A stretch of DNA of 64,000 nucleotides from Gnetum montanum (Eukaryota; Streptophyta; Gnetopsida; Gnetales; Gnetaceae): the NCBI GenBank assembly GCA_015680685.1, contig MNCI01030391.1, forward strand, positions 4,658 through 68,657. The letters run 5' to 3'. Within the stretch, counting starts at the first letter, position 1; every line of letters starts with the position of its first letter. Shown here in pieces: positions 31,021 through 43,211 of the stretch. The notes beneath the pieces are model-generated. The model was not told the origin of the DNA. It made no database searches and worked only from the letters and a program-made list of their open reading frames with translations. Both the position numbers and the translations under genes were made by a program.

Positions 31021-33569
31021 GATCACATGACAACATTAATATGGAATAAGCACTCTTGAATAGATTTAATGAATCTTGCACATTGATGTTATGTGGTGAC
31101 TTGTTGCCATGATGAGTTGTGCTTGTTTGATTGATCTAGGCTTCATCCTACAAATACAACTCCAAGAAAACTAGAAAACTAGATAGAGAAATCATGTTGT
31201 TACAATGAGATACATTAGACCATGAAGGATAGTTTAGCCAATCTGGCTATCTAAGATCACATGTTACTAGTTGAAGGTGTTGGCAGGCTACATTACCAGT
31301 TTAAGATCTTAGCATGCCATTATGCTAGTTTAAGGTGTTAGTAGACCATGGAGATTAGGCTTGCTTGTTGATGGTCATCAATGTCGTGGTTGCTACTACA
31401 AGCTACATGTAGTATGGTTTAAGATAAGAATGAATGATTAGATTGGTTATCTTGTTCCCATCCATTTTGCTATCCAATAGGCTCTATTGCCACCAGTATT
31501 AGTAATTAAAAAAGATCCTTCCTAGTTGGCTAAGAATTTGTCCACATGCTCGTGAACAACATTAAGGAGTAGGTCTTCTTTCTTCATCTTGCACTTGTCA
31601 AAGTTGTGATGGTGTTGCCATTTTTTCCTCTCTTGGTAGTGCTTGATTTGAGAAAGCATTTGTACCTACTACCCCTCCAGTAAGTATAGGTCCATGGTTC
31701 ATAACTCTTTACTTTGCTCATTATTGATGAAGTTGGATAAGGCTACTTGGAGTGATAGTACTTGTAATTCAAGAGGTAAAATATCTTTGGAACCACAAAC
31801 AAGGGTATAAGGGGTCATGCTTGTTGCAGTGTGGTATGTTGTTGTATAGATCCAAAGTGCATGGATAAGCTATCCATGCCATTTGCAGCAACTATTGGTG
31901 AGCATCTTCTTAATTAAGTTGATGATGGCCTTGTTGCTTACTTTAGCTTTTTTGTTGACCTAAGGGTAATAAGGTGATGAGATAGAGTAATTAATGCCTA
32001 GGTCATGATAGAAATTCTCTATTTCTTGGCTACTAAACTATAGTCCATTGTCTATGAATATGGTCATAGGTATACAAAAACGAGCCACTATGTTGTCTAA
32101 GATGAACCTACAAATCGATTCAAGTGTAGTGTTCCTTAGGGAAATAACTTCAACCCACTTAGTAATGTATTCAGTTGCAGTAATGATAAAGCTATGCCTT
32201 GTAGAAGACTTAGGAATTATAGATCCAATGATATCTAATTCCCATCATTGGAATGGATATGTAATCTGAGTAGTATGTAACTAGTTGGTGGTATGTGTAT
32301 GAAGTTGCTATGTTGTTGGCATGTGTTACAAGTTTTGACCTTCTATAGGCAATCATTTTCCATATAAGGCTAGTAATAACCTAAGCATCTAATCTTAGTA
32401 GCCATGGCTCTAGGTCCTATATGTGCACCACAAGCACCCTCATGAACCTGCTCTAGGACTATTCTGACTTTGACTCTACCCAAGCACTTTAACAATATGC
32501 CATCATAGGATTGTCGACATAATGTGTTATTCCCTACAGTGACATATTATTTTGATCATTTACGTACAACATCATTTTGAGTAGCAATTAGGCCTTGTGA
32601 AGAGTCATCATGTATAAGGTAAAACTTGATATTATCCTACCACTCCTTTATACGAGTAGTATGAACTATGACCACAAAGGTATCCTCATGGCTTTACGTG
32701 ATGGGAATAGCACAATCCACAGTTAAGGTAGGTAACTTGCTAAACATATCTGGTGTAACAGTAAGGGCTAGCATCTTGATAGCACTGCCTATCACATTCT
32801 TGTTGTGGGGTATATGTTGAATATGAGTGTTTGCAAAATGCTTTAATAGTTGCTTTCCTAAGTCATAGTAAGGTTGTAAATGTTTAGCTTTGCATGCATA
32901 AACCCTAGTTACCTAGCTGACCACAAGTTGTGAATCGCCCTTGATTATCAAATGCTTAATTCCTAGGTCACGTGATACCATCATTTCTTTGATTAGATCT
33001 TCATACTTTGCTATGTTGTTGGTGCATGGAAACTCAAAACAATAGGCAAAGGATTGGATTTTGCCAAATGGGAATGTTATGATGGTAGTAGCACTAGCCG
33101 CATGGGTAGTTGAAGCTTTGTCAAAGTGCATGGCTCCCTCATAATCCTGTGGTTGGTGGCTAATGATGTTGATGTGTTCATTAGGAAACTTAGGGTGTAT
33201 AGTTACTTGGTTATCAATAAGCGAAACTGTAACTTGCATGGCTATAGCCTGACCTTTTGTTAAATATTGAGAAACATAATGAAGGTCAAACTCTGAAGTT
33301 ATGGCTTTCCATCGTTGGTCATTATGGTCCTAAGTATGTTGTCTTTGCAAATAATGTTGACTTGGCTTTTAAAGAGACAGTGTCTCCATTTCTTCAACAA
33401 GAAGACTAGTGCTGGACAGTCCTTCTCCACTTCAGAATATCATGTCTCATGGACAACTAATGCATGACTAAGGTAATATATTGGCATTTCTACTCAATCA
33501 TCACATTTTTGACAGAATAGAGAGGCAATGGATGTGTTGGAGATGGCAAGGTAGATGTAAAATGGTTTA
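31021..33569 (-). pseudogene. Ty3/Tat-type pol piece: RNase H, second RNase H, integrase (unit A)
   Basis: Read on the minus strand. It begins with GKPFYIYLAISNTSIASLF at 33510-33569, exactly at the R junction, so the RT is missing. Then comes IYYLSHALVVHET (RNase H, about 33420-33480). A second RNase H of archaeal type is open at 32913-33239 (YCFEFPCTNNIAKYEDLIKE, LGIKHLIIKGDSQLVVS). The integrase has an HHCC zinc region (VHEGACGAHIGPRAMATKI... then CNTCQQH, about 32310-32480). The core has INYSISSPYYP (about 31970-32010) and NKAIINLIKKMLTNSCCKWH (about 31880-31945). The extra RNase H between RNase H and integrase is the mark of Tat/Ogre-type elements. Stops throughout. Confidence 0.8.
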
Positions 33570-34520
33570 CCTTATTGAGGATAGACTGTTGTGCGAGATG
33601 GTGTTTGTTTGGAAGAAACACTGGTTCTGGAAGAGACATTTCACCGATGATTATGATGACATCGTCTGCACTGTGAAGCAAGTCAAAAATGGGGACCTGT
33701 GATGTCACTCACTGTTTCATGGAGAGAGATTTCCGTTATTGTTAAGTTTTTATTCTTCCTGCATGTTGTTCATTCCCGCTGTGTTTTTCTTCAATCTTAG
33801 ATTCGTTCATTTAATAATATTTGGATGATGGCTCCAGTCAAAAAGCAATTTTGGTTTGGGGAAATGCTATCATCGTTGTCCATGGTTCTTCTAACCATCA
33901 AACTCTAAACCGTAAGGGCAGCGCTTGATTCTGTAGTTGCTCTCGGGATTTGACATCTCTGAAATGAAATTGGATGTTGGCATTAACAATTGATGGTTAC
34001 AGTAAAACGAGTTGTCAAAATCCGTTAATTCGCTTAATTTTGTGAATCGACGATTGTGTTGAAATTTTGGAGTTTTGTTTGGCCTTGTTTCTTTCATACT
34101 GGTGGCAAGATATTTGTTGAAATGCATAGCTTATGCAAAGTCTTGTTTAAAAATTTGTCATTAACATTGCGCCATCGGTTAGAGTAATGGCTGAAACTTT
34201 ACGCTAGGGTTTGAAGTAGAGTACGCCTTTTAATATATTTTAGAAAGTGCACATATGTTCTGCGTGATTTAGAAGATGCTCTTGGATGACTGCTTTGAGT
34301 GAGTTCAAAATGAGCAGAAATTTGTTCAAATGTTTGATTACCGACGCGTTCAGGTCATATTGATGAGAGAAAGACAACATGATCATGATGAATTATAAGG
34401 TCAGTTCTTCCGCCGTAGGCATGAGTTCTATGTTCCTATACTAAGAAACTGCATAGAAACCATGGTGAGTGACTGGAGGTCACACTAGATAAACTTGCAG
34501 CTGCTGGAGATTATTAAGCC
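33570..34520. repeat. R block, unit B copy, CpG-rich
   Basis: The full-length R block with 25 or so CpG sites where the A and C copies mostly have TG or CA (for example ACCGACGCGTTC against ACTAATGCATTC). Minus-strand open frames exist at 33490-33708 (72 codons, starting MTSQVPIFDLLHSADDV) and 33891-34127 (78 codons, starting MHFNKYLATSMKETRPNK). They are not recognisable, and the matching frames are closed in A and C. It may be a captured gene 5' region or a transposon part. The right end passes into LINE sequence at about 34540. Confidence 0.65.
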
Positions 34521-35209
34521 TTGTGTAGTTTACAGTTAACACAATGATTTGTTCACTTTATTTATTTATGAATTATTTTCAGAATGCCAATAATCTCTAA
34601 ACTCAATAACAATGTTTTGAAACTGAAACTGAAACTGAATTTTATTTCATCAATGGAGACCCAAGAGGATCTATTGAACAGATGAAATATGCATAGCATG
34701 AGCTTTAATTATATCATTTACAACGTTGCCAAGTCTTCTTGATTGTATCTTAAATAATTCAACAAGGTTATCAACTATGATATGCCATTTTCATGGAATT
34801 TCTTCCATATATTGGGGTTGGAAAAAATATGATTTTTATCTTCAATGGTGTTGCTATCACAAAATCTCAAATTTATTCTTCTTGGAGAATGTTGTATTAT
34901 GTACCTATGTCAATTTTGAAATAGTGAGATCCTAGTAGTGATTTGCTAATTTGAATGCACAACTAGAAAGAAATATTAGGTGTCACATAAGTGACCTGTA
35001 TAGATATACTTTAATATTATTCAAATAGAATTTTTTCTTTCCCTCAATAGCATTTTATAATTTTTGTAGAGTAATTCTTTTAATAATCCTTCAACATTCT
35101 TTAGGGTTGCAATGTAATATAGTTTCTAGAATATTCCATTTTCTATGCCACATCTTTCCATGCTAAAACCATCCTTTGTTTTGAGATGCATACAAAACTT
35201 TATTAGGTA

Positions 35210-35470
35210 GAAGATGCTTGAATAAAGATTGGTACAATTGCTTGAAGTCCTACTATGGCCACTTAGAAAATATTCTACCTCTAAATGAAAGAAAACTACA
35301 AAAACTTGGCTATACTAATGACATAATGTGCCATAAATGCGGTGGATATACACATTTATATAAGTATGACATGATATTGCGTTGATGCATCTATGTCTAT
35401 GGGGCTACGTTGACTGGGCTATGTTGATGCATGCCTATCAACATAGGTAGTTGATGACTCATCAATTTGC
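35210..35470 (-). repeat. Right-hand remnant of the solo LTR, unit B
   Basis: AAGATGCTTGAATAAAGATTGG through GATGACTCATCA matches 10185-10441 of unit A. Its left part is gone together with adjacent LINE sequence. Confidence 0.65.
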
Positions 35471-35693
35471 ATTATAGAATATGAACAAAATTTATCTAAA
35501 ATTTACAACATCCATTGTAAGCCTTCCATTGATTTGGAGATCAATGCAATATGATCCACAAATAGTAGAATGTTAATAGGGAAGTTGTCTACAAAGAATG
35601 AATATTTGTTATTGATCTGCTATATCCATGCCTCCAATTCATCAATGAAAATTTCAAATAGAGTTGGTAAAAGAGGGCATCCCTCCTTAATAT

Positions 35694-35826
35694 TAATAGT
35701 GCTATGTACTATGGCACTATCACTTGAAATACTATCATCTAGTTGCATATACACTTTCTNTAATAGTGCTATGTACTATGGCACTATCACTTGAAATACT
35801 ATCATCTAGTTGCATATACACTTTCT
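35694..35826. other. Assembly join: 66 bp duplicated around N (35760)
   Basis: TAATAGTGCTATGTACTATG...ACACTTTCT precedes and follows the N; unit A has it once. Two further single Ns at 36248 and 38496 have similar context. Confidence 0.8.
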
Positions 35827-36736
35827 TATAAAGGATTTGAATTACTGACAATAAATCTAATAGAATTGAAGATTGTGTTATCTTTGTGATAGTTTACTTT
35901 GAATGATTAAATCATAAGCCTTGGAAAAGTCAACAAAGTAAATGAAAGCCTAGTTACTTGGACTTTATCTTGATTAATGAGATGCTTAAGAGTAAGTAGA
36001 TGATCTGCAATAGATTGACTTTGCCTAAAACTTACTTGTGAGATAGCATGTATCTTTCATTATTTTTCCCATTTTCCAAGATTCTCTTCAATAATAGTAC
36101 TTAAGAGATTTCCAAGGATGCTATTGATGGTAATCATTCTATAATTATTTAAATCAAACTTGCTACCTTTCTTTAATAAAACAATTACCCTGAAACTATA
36201 TCGTATCTAAGGGGAATGTTGAATGAGGCGGGGATGGCTGAGATTTGNGCTTTCCATACTAGCGAACCTTTCCACTTTAGCATCTTTGAATACAAATCCC
36301 AAGAATCCATAGCTTTATTTTATGCCAGTGTATTTATTCCTGTTAAATTCTCCCCTAATGATAAATACAAACAAATATTGGAACTATGCACTAGCTCTGC
36401 TTCTATTTTCTTTCTATACAAGTCTTTATAGAAAGCTTGAAGCTAATTGAATGTGAAATAAGATTCTATTCTTTACTTGTAACAAAAATATTTCTAAAAC
36501 CTTCATGGTTCTCTTTTAATCAAATGCAATAAGTTTACTTATTTCTCATGAAGAAACTCTCTTCTTATTGTGAATCAAAATTTTATATGCTTGAACTACT
36601 TTAGGATTGGTTTACTGTTGAAGAGCTATTCGAGCTTCTTAACATTGATCGCCAAACCATTCTTGTCTTTGTACTCTATGATTTCTTCTCACCTAGGTAG
36701 CAGTAGCTAATAGAGTATCTCTAAAATTAATAGAGA

Positions 36737-37258
36737 NNNNNNNNNNNNNNNNNNNNNNNNNNNNNNNNNNNNNNNNNNNNNNNNNNNNNNNNNNNNNNNN
36801 NNNNNNNNNNNNNNNNNNNNNNNNNNNNNNNNNNNNNNNNNNNNNNNNNNNNNNNNNNNNNNNNNNNNNNNNNNNNNNNNNNNNNNNNNNNNNNNNNNNN
36901 NNNNNNNNNNNNNNNNNNNNNNNNNNNNNNNNNNNNNNNNNNNNNNNNNNNNNNNNNNNNNNNNNNNNNNNNNNNNNNNNNNNNNNNNNNNNNNNNNNNN
37001 NNNNNNNNNNNNNNNNNNNNNNNNNNNNNNNNNNNNNNNNNNNNNNNNNNNNNNNNNNNNNNNNNNNNNNNNNNNNNNNNNNNNNNNNNNNNNNNNNNNN
37101 NNNNNNNNNNNNNNNNNNNNNNNNNNNNNNNNNNNNNNNNNNNNNNNNNNNNNNNNNNNNNNNNNNNNNNNNNNNNNNNNNNNNNNNNNNNNNNNNNNNN
37201 NNNNNNNNNNNNNNNNNNNNNNNNNNNNNNNNNNNNNNNNNNNNNNNNNNNNNNNNNN
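36737..37258. other. Assembly gap (522 N)
   Basis: A run of N. By comparison with unit A the missing sequence would correspond to LINE 5' sequence and part of 11700-12500, so true length is unknown. Confidence 0.98.
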
Positions 37259-37510
37259 TCCTATAATTTGGATATTTTTATGATATCTTATTTATCAAGG
37301 TCCTTCTATTAATACTCATATTAAGCATATGAGAATTATTTCTAATTAATGTCCTCTTTATAGAAGCAAAAACTCATTTTCTCATATTTGTTTAAGTGTC
37401 CTATTACTTAACATGCTTGAAAATGGACATTTAGAATTTGTAACAACTTTTGACTAAGAATAAATAAAGTCATTTTTGGTGATTAGCCTATTTTATCTAC
37501 TTCATTTTTG
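37259..37510. other. Unassigned sequence after the gap
   Basis: AT-rich, no frame or motif recognised; no clear equivalent in unit A. Confidence 0.3.
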
Positions 37511-38290
37511 TGATGAGGCAATGTGATTATGCTAGTATTGGTTTAAGTTTGAGACCATTGTTTTCCCATGTGGAGCTAGTGAAGTCTATGTGTATGGTTC
37601 AGCTCACAATGAGGTATATGATAATTGATGTTGTTGGGCCATTGCTACTTCTATTGAACATGATGAAATGAAAATAGTTTCTAAATCTAAGTAAATATTA
37701 AATAAATCTATTCTATCCTAAGGTAATAGATATCTAGTCTTGGTCTACCATACATGCCTTAGGCTCATGCAATCATCACTGGGATTACCAAGTGTACCAC
37801 TATTGGGCTTACCAAGTGATAACACTGTTGGGTTACCACATAACTATACTTAGTGCTCTAAACTAGTCATATCCATACTACTTGCTTTCAACATGTAAAA
37901 GAAAGTGATTATAAAATAAATTATTAACTAGGGAAGATAGGAACAATTATTCTAAGTAAACATAAAGAAAAATAAGTGGATGCTACAATGATGATAAGTA
38001 ATCTCAATCTTTATTGTTGGTCATGAACTATGTCCAAGTATAATTCACTCAAATAAAGACATTGTACAATCACTTAACACCATATTATGGGCATACACTT
38101 CTATGTGCTAAAAACTAAATTCATGGAAACAAATCGAAAGAGTTTTGTTATTATAGAATCAAATTTATTACGAATCCATGCACCTAAGTGTTGTATTTAT
38201 AGTTTGGCACACATACCATGATATCACATATATGATGACATAGCTAGTGTTATGATATTAGAGCTACGATATTGGAGTTACAATAATTGT
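37511..38290 (-). repeat. LTR, same family as 18327-19132
   Basis: Starts TGATGAGGCAATG on the plus side and runs through GGATTACCAAGTG, GGGCATACACTTCT and CACCTAAGTGTTGTATTTATAG to GATATTAGAGCTACGATATT. Orientation is minus by comparison with 18327-19132. The right end is eroded, so no target duplication could be read. Likely a solo LTR. Confidence 0.5.
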
Positions 38291-38946
38291 AGAAAATCAA
38301 AAATTAATTTATCAATAACTATGACATCTTTAAGAGTTAGATATTAATTTCTGAAAAATGTTGCTTTTTGGCTTGAGCATCAACCAAAAAAGCTCTTAAT
38401 GAATGTTGAACAATTATTTTATTTTCTATAGCTTTAAAAAAAAATTTTGTTTTGAAGGCTCAAGGATGGGAAGCTTTTAACTTTTTTTTTTTTTTNTTAA
38501 AAAAAAAATTTGTTTTGAAGGCTCAAGGATGGGAAGCTTTTAACTTTTTTTTTTTTTTTACAAGAAATCCTTTTGATGAATGTCAATTAAATTAGTCATA
38601 TTGATGCATCAACATTGACGTATGCCAAGATTCATTAATGTATGAGTGTTGACACAAGCTCAAAAAATGCCTATATAAATGTATGTATCCACAACAATTA
38701 TGGCACTATTTAGTCAATAGTATAGCAGAACGTTATCAATTTGTTTACATAGAAGTTAGAATTTGTCATTGAGTACGCACAACATGAATCAAGTGGATCA
38801 AATAGAGTTTTATTCAAGTGATGATGTACTTGGTCACATTTTCATGGTGACAATAAAATTGAGACCCATTTTCTTCATTATTGATGGGACNTACTTGGCC
38901 ACATTTTCATGGTGACAATAAAATTGAGACCCATTTTCTTCATTAT
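38291..38946. other. LTR-like sequence, unit B copy of 13041-13600
   Basis: Matches unit A closely but contains two single-N joins: 38496 (about 50 bp duplicated around it) and 38891 (about 63 bp duplicated, 38828-38890 and 38892-38955). The second duplication already includes the first bases of the inserted LTR element, showing it is an assembly effect. Confidence 0.55.
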
Positions 38947-39536
38947 TGATGGGACGCAATATTGCATANTGTACCTAAGCACACATTTGTGCACGAAAAT
39001 AAAGATGAACTTTCTCATAAAACTTGCAGTGCATGGACTAAGCTTATTAGGATTTAATTAATGTTAAATGATTAAATGAATTTTTAGATAATTAATCTCT
39101 CTCAACCCTCAACTCCTAGTTGAGTGCATTCAGTACGACCGCTTCGAGCACGTGTGCTACGCTTGGTAACCCAGTAACGAATAGCATTTGGTAATTCCAG
39201 TACCATTGCACTAGTTCAGGGTGTGTACGGAAAGTGGGAATGGATATTGATGCTAGGATGATTAAGGCTTAGTTAGTGAAAGTTAGTTACTTAGTCTCTT
39301 CACTTTTTCCTCTCTTAGCATAGGTGATAAAAAGATAAAAGTTATAAAAATCATATACCTCAAACTTACTTAACCATACAACTGTGACAATACAAGTAAG
39401 TCTAGGAAGACAAAAATTGATTAACCTTAAGTATTTCATAAGGCACGTAAGCACTTAGTCCTTGTAGTTTGACTGGATCATGTGTGTAACGTTTGTATTC
39501 ATATGGTTGAGTTTAGGGGTACCTCGCTACTCATCA
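38947..39536 (+). repeat. 5' LTR (incomplete in assembly)
   Basis: Begins TGATGGGACG and ends CTACTCATCA. About 190 bp expected between the N at 38969 and TGTACC are missing compared with the 3' LTR. It holds about 240 bp (39240-39480) that the 3' LTR lacks, so the 3' LTR suffered a deletion after insertion. Confidence 0.8.
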
Positions 39537-39537
39537 T

Positions 39538-39555
39538 TGGCACCATTGTCGAGGA
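39538..39555 (+). other. Primer binding site, tRNA-Asp type
   Basis: TGGCACCATTGTCGAGGA, one base after the LTR. It differs by three C-to-T or G-to-A changes from TGGCGCCGTTGTCGGGGA-type sites complementary to the 3' end of tRNA-Asp used by plant Athila/Tat-group elements. Confidence 0.75.
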
Positions 39556-40649
39556 CTTAGTTGTTTTTGTGCTACGTAGAACATAGGAAATCATTTACAT
39601 CATTGGGAGCTAAAACGAATCCTTAGGGTTAATCAAGAGAGAAAATAACATAATGGTAAATAGCACACCGAACAAGGCTAAAATTTCTTGTTCCTCAAAC
39701 AAAATCACTTCACCACCTAAGAGAAATACTAGAGACAGTCAACAACACAACACACATAACCAAGAACCACCAGTTCCTTAACAATTCAGTGTGGTATATG
39801 TTCATCATGATGAATATATATCCAACTTTACCTTTGTCTTCCATCAAGACAAACAACTATGTTGGAGAGACTTGGAGGGTAGCATAGTGTTGCCTCCAGA
39901 CAGAGCAGCCCCCAACATGCTCCTTCATGCCCTTACATAAATAGTTATGTCATAATTATACGTTGACTACATTACATGTGATTACAACATAAGGGACTAT
40001 CATGCCCATCATAAGTGAAATTAAGGGTGCTGAACCTATTTCAATAATTTCTCCACAAAATTATGTTCCCCCTCCTAATGATAGTGAGGAGGTGGTATAT
40101 CAAAACCTTTGCTCCATGATTCACAACCTTGGTTCTAATTCCCACAAACATCAAGTGTTCAATGAGGGAACACAAACACAAGAGAAGGGTGAGCATTCTG
40201 ATCATCATCACGATTAGGGACAAGATCACTGAAGGGAAGGTAGGAAACATCATCATGGTGATGGTTCTCCTTCCTCTTCCCCTTCATCATCACATTCACC
40301 GTCTCCTTCAACATCGGGACGCAGTCATAAGGAACCTCATCGTGAGGATAAGGATCAGCAAAATGAGAAACCTCAACAACAGAGTCAAGAGAGAGGATGC
40401 GGGCATTCTAGGGAATGACGACATGGAAGAAGGAAAAGTAGGGAACTAGGTAGGCATCATAGACGCCATGAGAGAAATGACCATGAAGAACCCCTACTTG
40501 CAACTCGAAGCATGTTAGACATTACAGAGGCCGTTAGAATACCTACAAGGCACCAAAAAGATAGCTGTATCAAGAGACTAGACATAAATAATATCCCACG
40601 ATTTGAGGGGGGATAAAACGCTAATCCGTAGAATCACTTATAGGCATTT

Positions 40650-41070
40650 CATGATGCCTGCACCTTGCAGAACATTGAAAATGAGTGAGAAAAGTTAAAT
40701 TTTTTTCCAAGGACACTCATAAAAAAGCAAAAAGCTAGTACCAGTTCTTAGAACTAAAATTCATTTGAAGGTGGAGTACGATGTTAGAACTATTTAATGA
40801 TAAATATCAAATGTACTCCCAAGTGTCCAACTTGCAAAAGAAAATCCAAGGATGGAAGCNCATGATGCCTGCACCTTGCAGAACATTGAAAATGAGTGAG
40901 AAAAGTTAAATTTTTTTCCAAGGACACTCATAAAAAAGCAAAAAGCTAGTACCAGTTCTTAGAACTAAAATTCATTTGAAGGTGGAGTACGATGTTAGAA
41001 CTATTTAATGATAAATATCAAATGTACTCCCAAGTGTCCAACTTGCGAAAGAAAATCCAAGGATGGAAGC
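40650..41070. other. Assembly join: 210 bp duplicated around N (40860)
   Basis: 40650-40859 and 40861-41070 agree at all but one base I noticed (CTTGCAAAAG against CTTGCGAAAG). Confidence 0.85.
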
Positions 41071-41648
41071 ACGGTAATGAAAAATCATTAGATGCTACTA
41101 TGGGTTGATATTATGTATTACTACATCATTGCTTGAGTCGTGTTTATGCATAAAGGGATCAACTACACCATCTCGTAGATGGGCTGAGACATGAAACCAG
41201 GAGAACCCTTTGGACATATGCCCAAGAGAGATTATCTAAACTTAGGTCCCATGAGGTTCATATATTGTTGGAGCAAGTAGCTAAGGAAGAAGAAGAGCTA
41301 TGTAATAGAGAAAGTGTGGAAGAGTATAACCGCGATCCTTTCCTCTGAAAGAGGGGAGTGAAATTCTATGAGGAGGAGGATGAGTTATCACTCAAAGAGT
41401 TTGTGAGTAGGAAAACCTTGCCGCTTTAGAAATTAATAACATCAGTGTTGGCTAAGGTAGATCAAATGTGGAACTCCTTAGATAGTATATTTGAAACTGT
41501 ATTAAAAATCATAGAGGAGTATACAAAGCAAGGTAGTGACCATGATAAGAAAAAGAAGAGGGATTTGGACCATGCACGTAACAAAGGTAAGGGTAAAATT
41601 ACTATCACTGAAGAGGTTGTGGATTCCTATATGAATGATGACAGTGGA

Positions 41649-41687
41649 TGTGAGATATGTTAGTATGACCATCCTAAGGGATGTTGT
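41649..41687 (+). other. Variant Gag zinc knuckle
   Basis: C-x2-C-x3-H-x3-C-C with Y before the D/E-H pair. The same spacing is found on the minus strand at 26349-26387 and 55013-55048. Confidence 0.6.
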
Positions 41688-42394
41688 CCAATAATCTCAC
41701 ATCTACAAGAGTCTAGGGTGTATGCACTCAACCCAAGACTTAACAAACGGTAAGCACAACAATGGTTACCTTATCCCCAAGGTAACCTGAGGTAGTTCAA
41801 GAAATCATTAACATATTATCCAAGTGGAATTCTGCCACAACCTATAGAGCAACACTAGCAATGGAAATACCCACAATCATGGGGGATGCCATCGCTAAGG
41901 CAACAATGCCCTTACTAGAAACTGGATCCATATGGCTACTACGTGCAGTAGCCAATCTCTCCAAATGACTCTGTTGGTCACGTGACTTCACAATGTCACT
42001 ACCAAGCTCAAGAGTACTATAGGACTCCTTCTTCTAAGAGAGACACACCACATGCATACCATCCTCCAAATCCACTTGCAACTGTTACACAGATAGCTCC
42101 ACTACCACCCGCTTGAGCGATGCAAGGGAAACTCCCCACTCAATTGAAGTAACACAATGCTACGAGAGCTGTAAACCTTCAACCCATTGCTAGTTTTGAC
42201 AACCGTATAAGGAGGAGACCTCTCTTTAGAACTAATAATCCAAACACGCTCTCAAAACCACAAGCGGTTGAACCTCCGAACGTTCCTCCATCAAATAAGG
42301 CTTCAGAGCTCCCTTCAAACCAACAATAGAGCTTAACATATATGGTTATATTAACACATACCATCACTAATTGTATCAAGGAAGGTCACCTTCC

Positions 42395-43211
42395 CAAGAA
42401 ACTCTCTGATCCTGGAAGTCCCTTAATCTACCTCCAAGTTGCTAGGAATGAACCACATAAGGTTCTTCTAGACCTAGGTTTCAGAGTCGACTTAATATCA
42501 CAAGAAATGTATACAGCCTAGAAATTTCCTCCACTAAAGAAGAGTAATATTCACTTAGAGTTGGCTGACCAGTCCATCACTGTTCCCTTGGAACTAGTGG
42601 AGGAAATCGTTACCACTATGTGTGGTTGTTCATACTAAGATGATTTCCTAGTGATCCAAGTAAACAATGACAAAGGAAACTTCCCATTAATAATGGGGAG
42701 GACATGGCTAAGTATCATAAATTCATACCTAGGAATTCATAATCTTTCCTTGGAAATATCTAAGGAAAAAACTTATGGAAAGATCAAGAAGAAGAAGGTT
42801 CCATGCATCACATACAGTTATACAGAGGGTGATTGCATACAATAATGTTTAACATCTCCTGCATGCAACCAGTGTGCCTAGGAAATTAAGATACAAAAGT
42901 TCCTATATGTAGCACCCACACAACAAGAGAACACCCAGTGGTTGATAGCTAATCAAAAGAGCAACCCATCAATATGCATGGAACTAACTAGGAGACCAAC
43001 TTGCACCCACATAGAAAGCATAGATGAACTAGAGCAAGAGTGTCATCAACTTCCAACCCTTAATATGAAACCACCAATCAAGGGAATTTGGAAGGTCCTA
43101 GAAAATCCAAATGAGTATTTTGATATGAGAATACTAGTTTGTGTGCAACCAAACAACCCTTATCATGAACCTAGAATGGTCTATGCGCATAGCACATTTG
43201 AGACAGGATAA
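42395..43211 (+). pseudogene. Retropepsin-like protease of the non-autonomous element
   Basis: VLLDLGFRVDLISQEMYTA at about 42450-42520 is the active-site region; the expected D-S-G or D-T-G is D-L-G here, so the site is probably dead. Further on, an open 64-codon island (42651-42845) contains FPLIMGRTWLS, matching the second conserved part of retropepsins. A charged tail follows (42942-43211, 89 codons, RRPTCTHIESIDELEQECHQ). One or two stops separate the islands. It is the last recognisable protein domain of the element. Confidence 0.7.

Larger units (their letters stand above)
34521..36736 (-). pseudogene. LINE-type reverse transcriptase region, unit B
   Basis: Same LINE as 8441-11990. 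The RT box region is at about 35525-35560 on the minus strand, and the motif A segment is at about 35900-35960. A single-N join with duplicated 66 bp lies at 35694-35826. It ends in the assembly gap. The portion matching about 9095-10185 of unit A is absent, with the junction at about 35205. Confidence 0.7.
39650..41700 (+). pseudogene. gag of the non-autonomous element
   Basis: Open islands at 40002-40217 (MPIISEIKGAEPISIISPQN), 40129-40449 and 41445-41663. The Gag core is visible as IPRFEGG (about 40600) and an AFHDACTLQNIEN-like part after it, broken by stops. A basic, charged stretch (KKKKRDLDHARNKGKGK) precedes the knuckle CEIC-YDHPKGCC at 41649-41687, spaced C-x2-C-x3-H-x3-C, with a TAG in place of the CAA/CAG present in unit B's Ty3 copy. 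The assembly duplication at 40650-41070 lies inside it. Confidence 0.65.

Noticed and set aside
31021-33569. Endogenous plant pararetrovirus
   Set aside because: An integrase with HHCC zinc region and a second RNase H are present, and there is no movement-protein or coat-like region, so a Ty3/Tat-type element fits.
33490-34127. PPR or other organellar gene in the R block
   Set aside because: I looked for PPR and DYW-type motifs in both strands and found none that fit.
40650-41070. Real 210 bp tandem duplication in gag
   Set aside because: A single N separates the two nearly identical copies, as at the other joins, so an assembly effect is far more likely.
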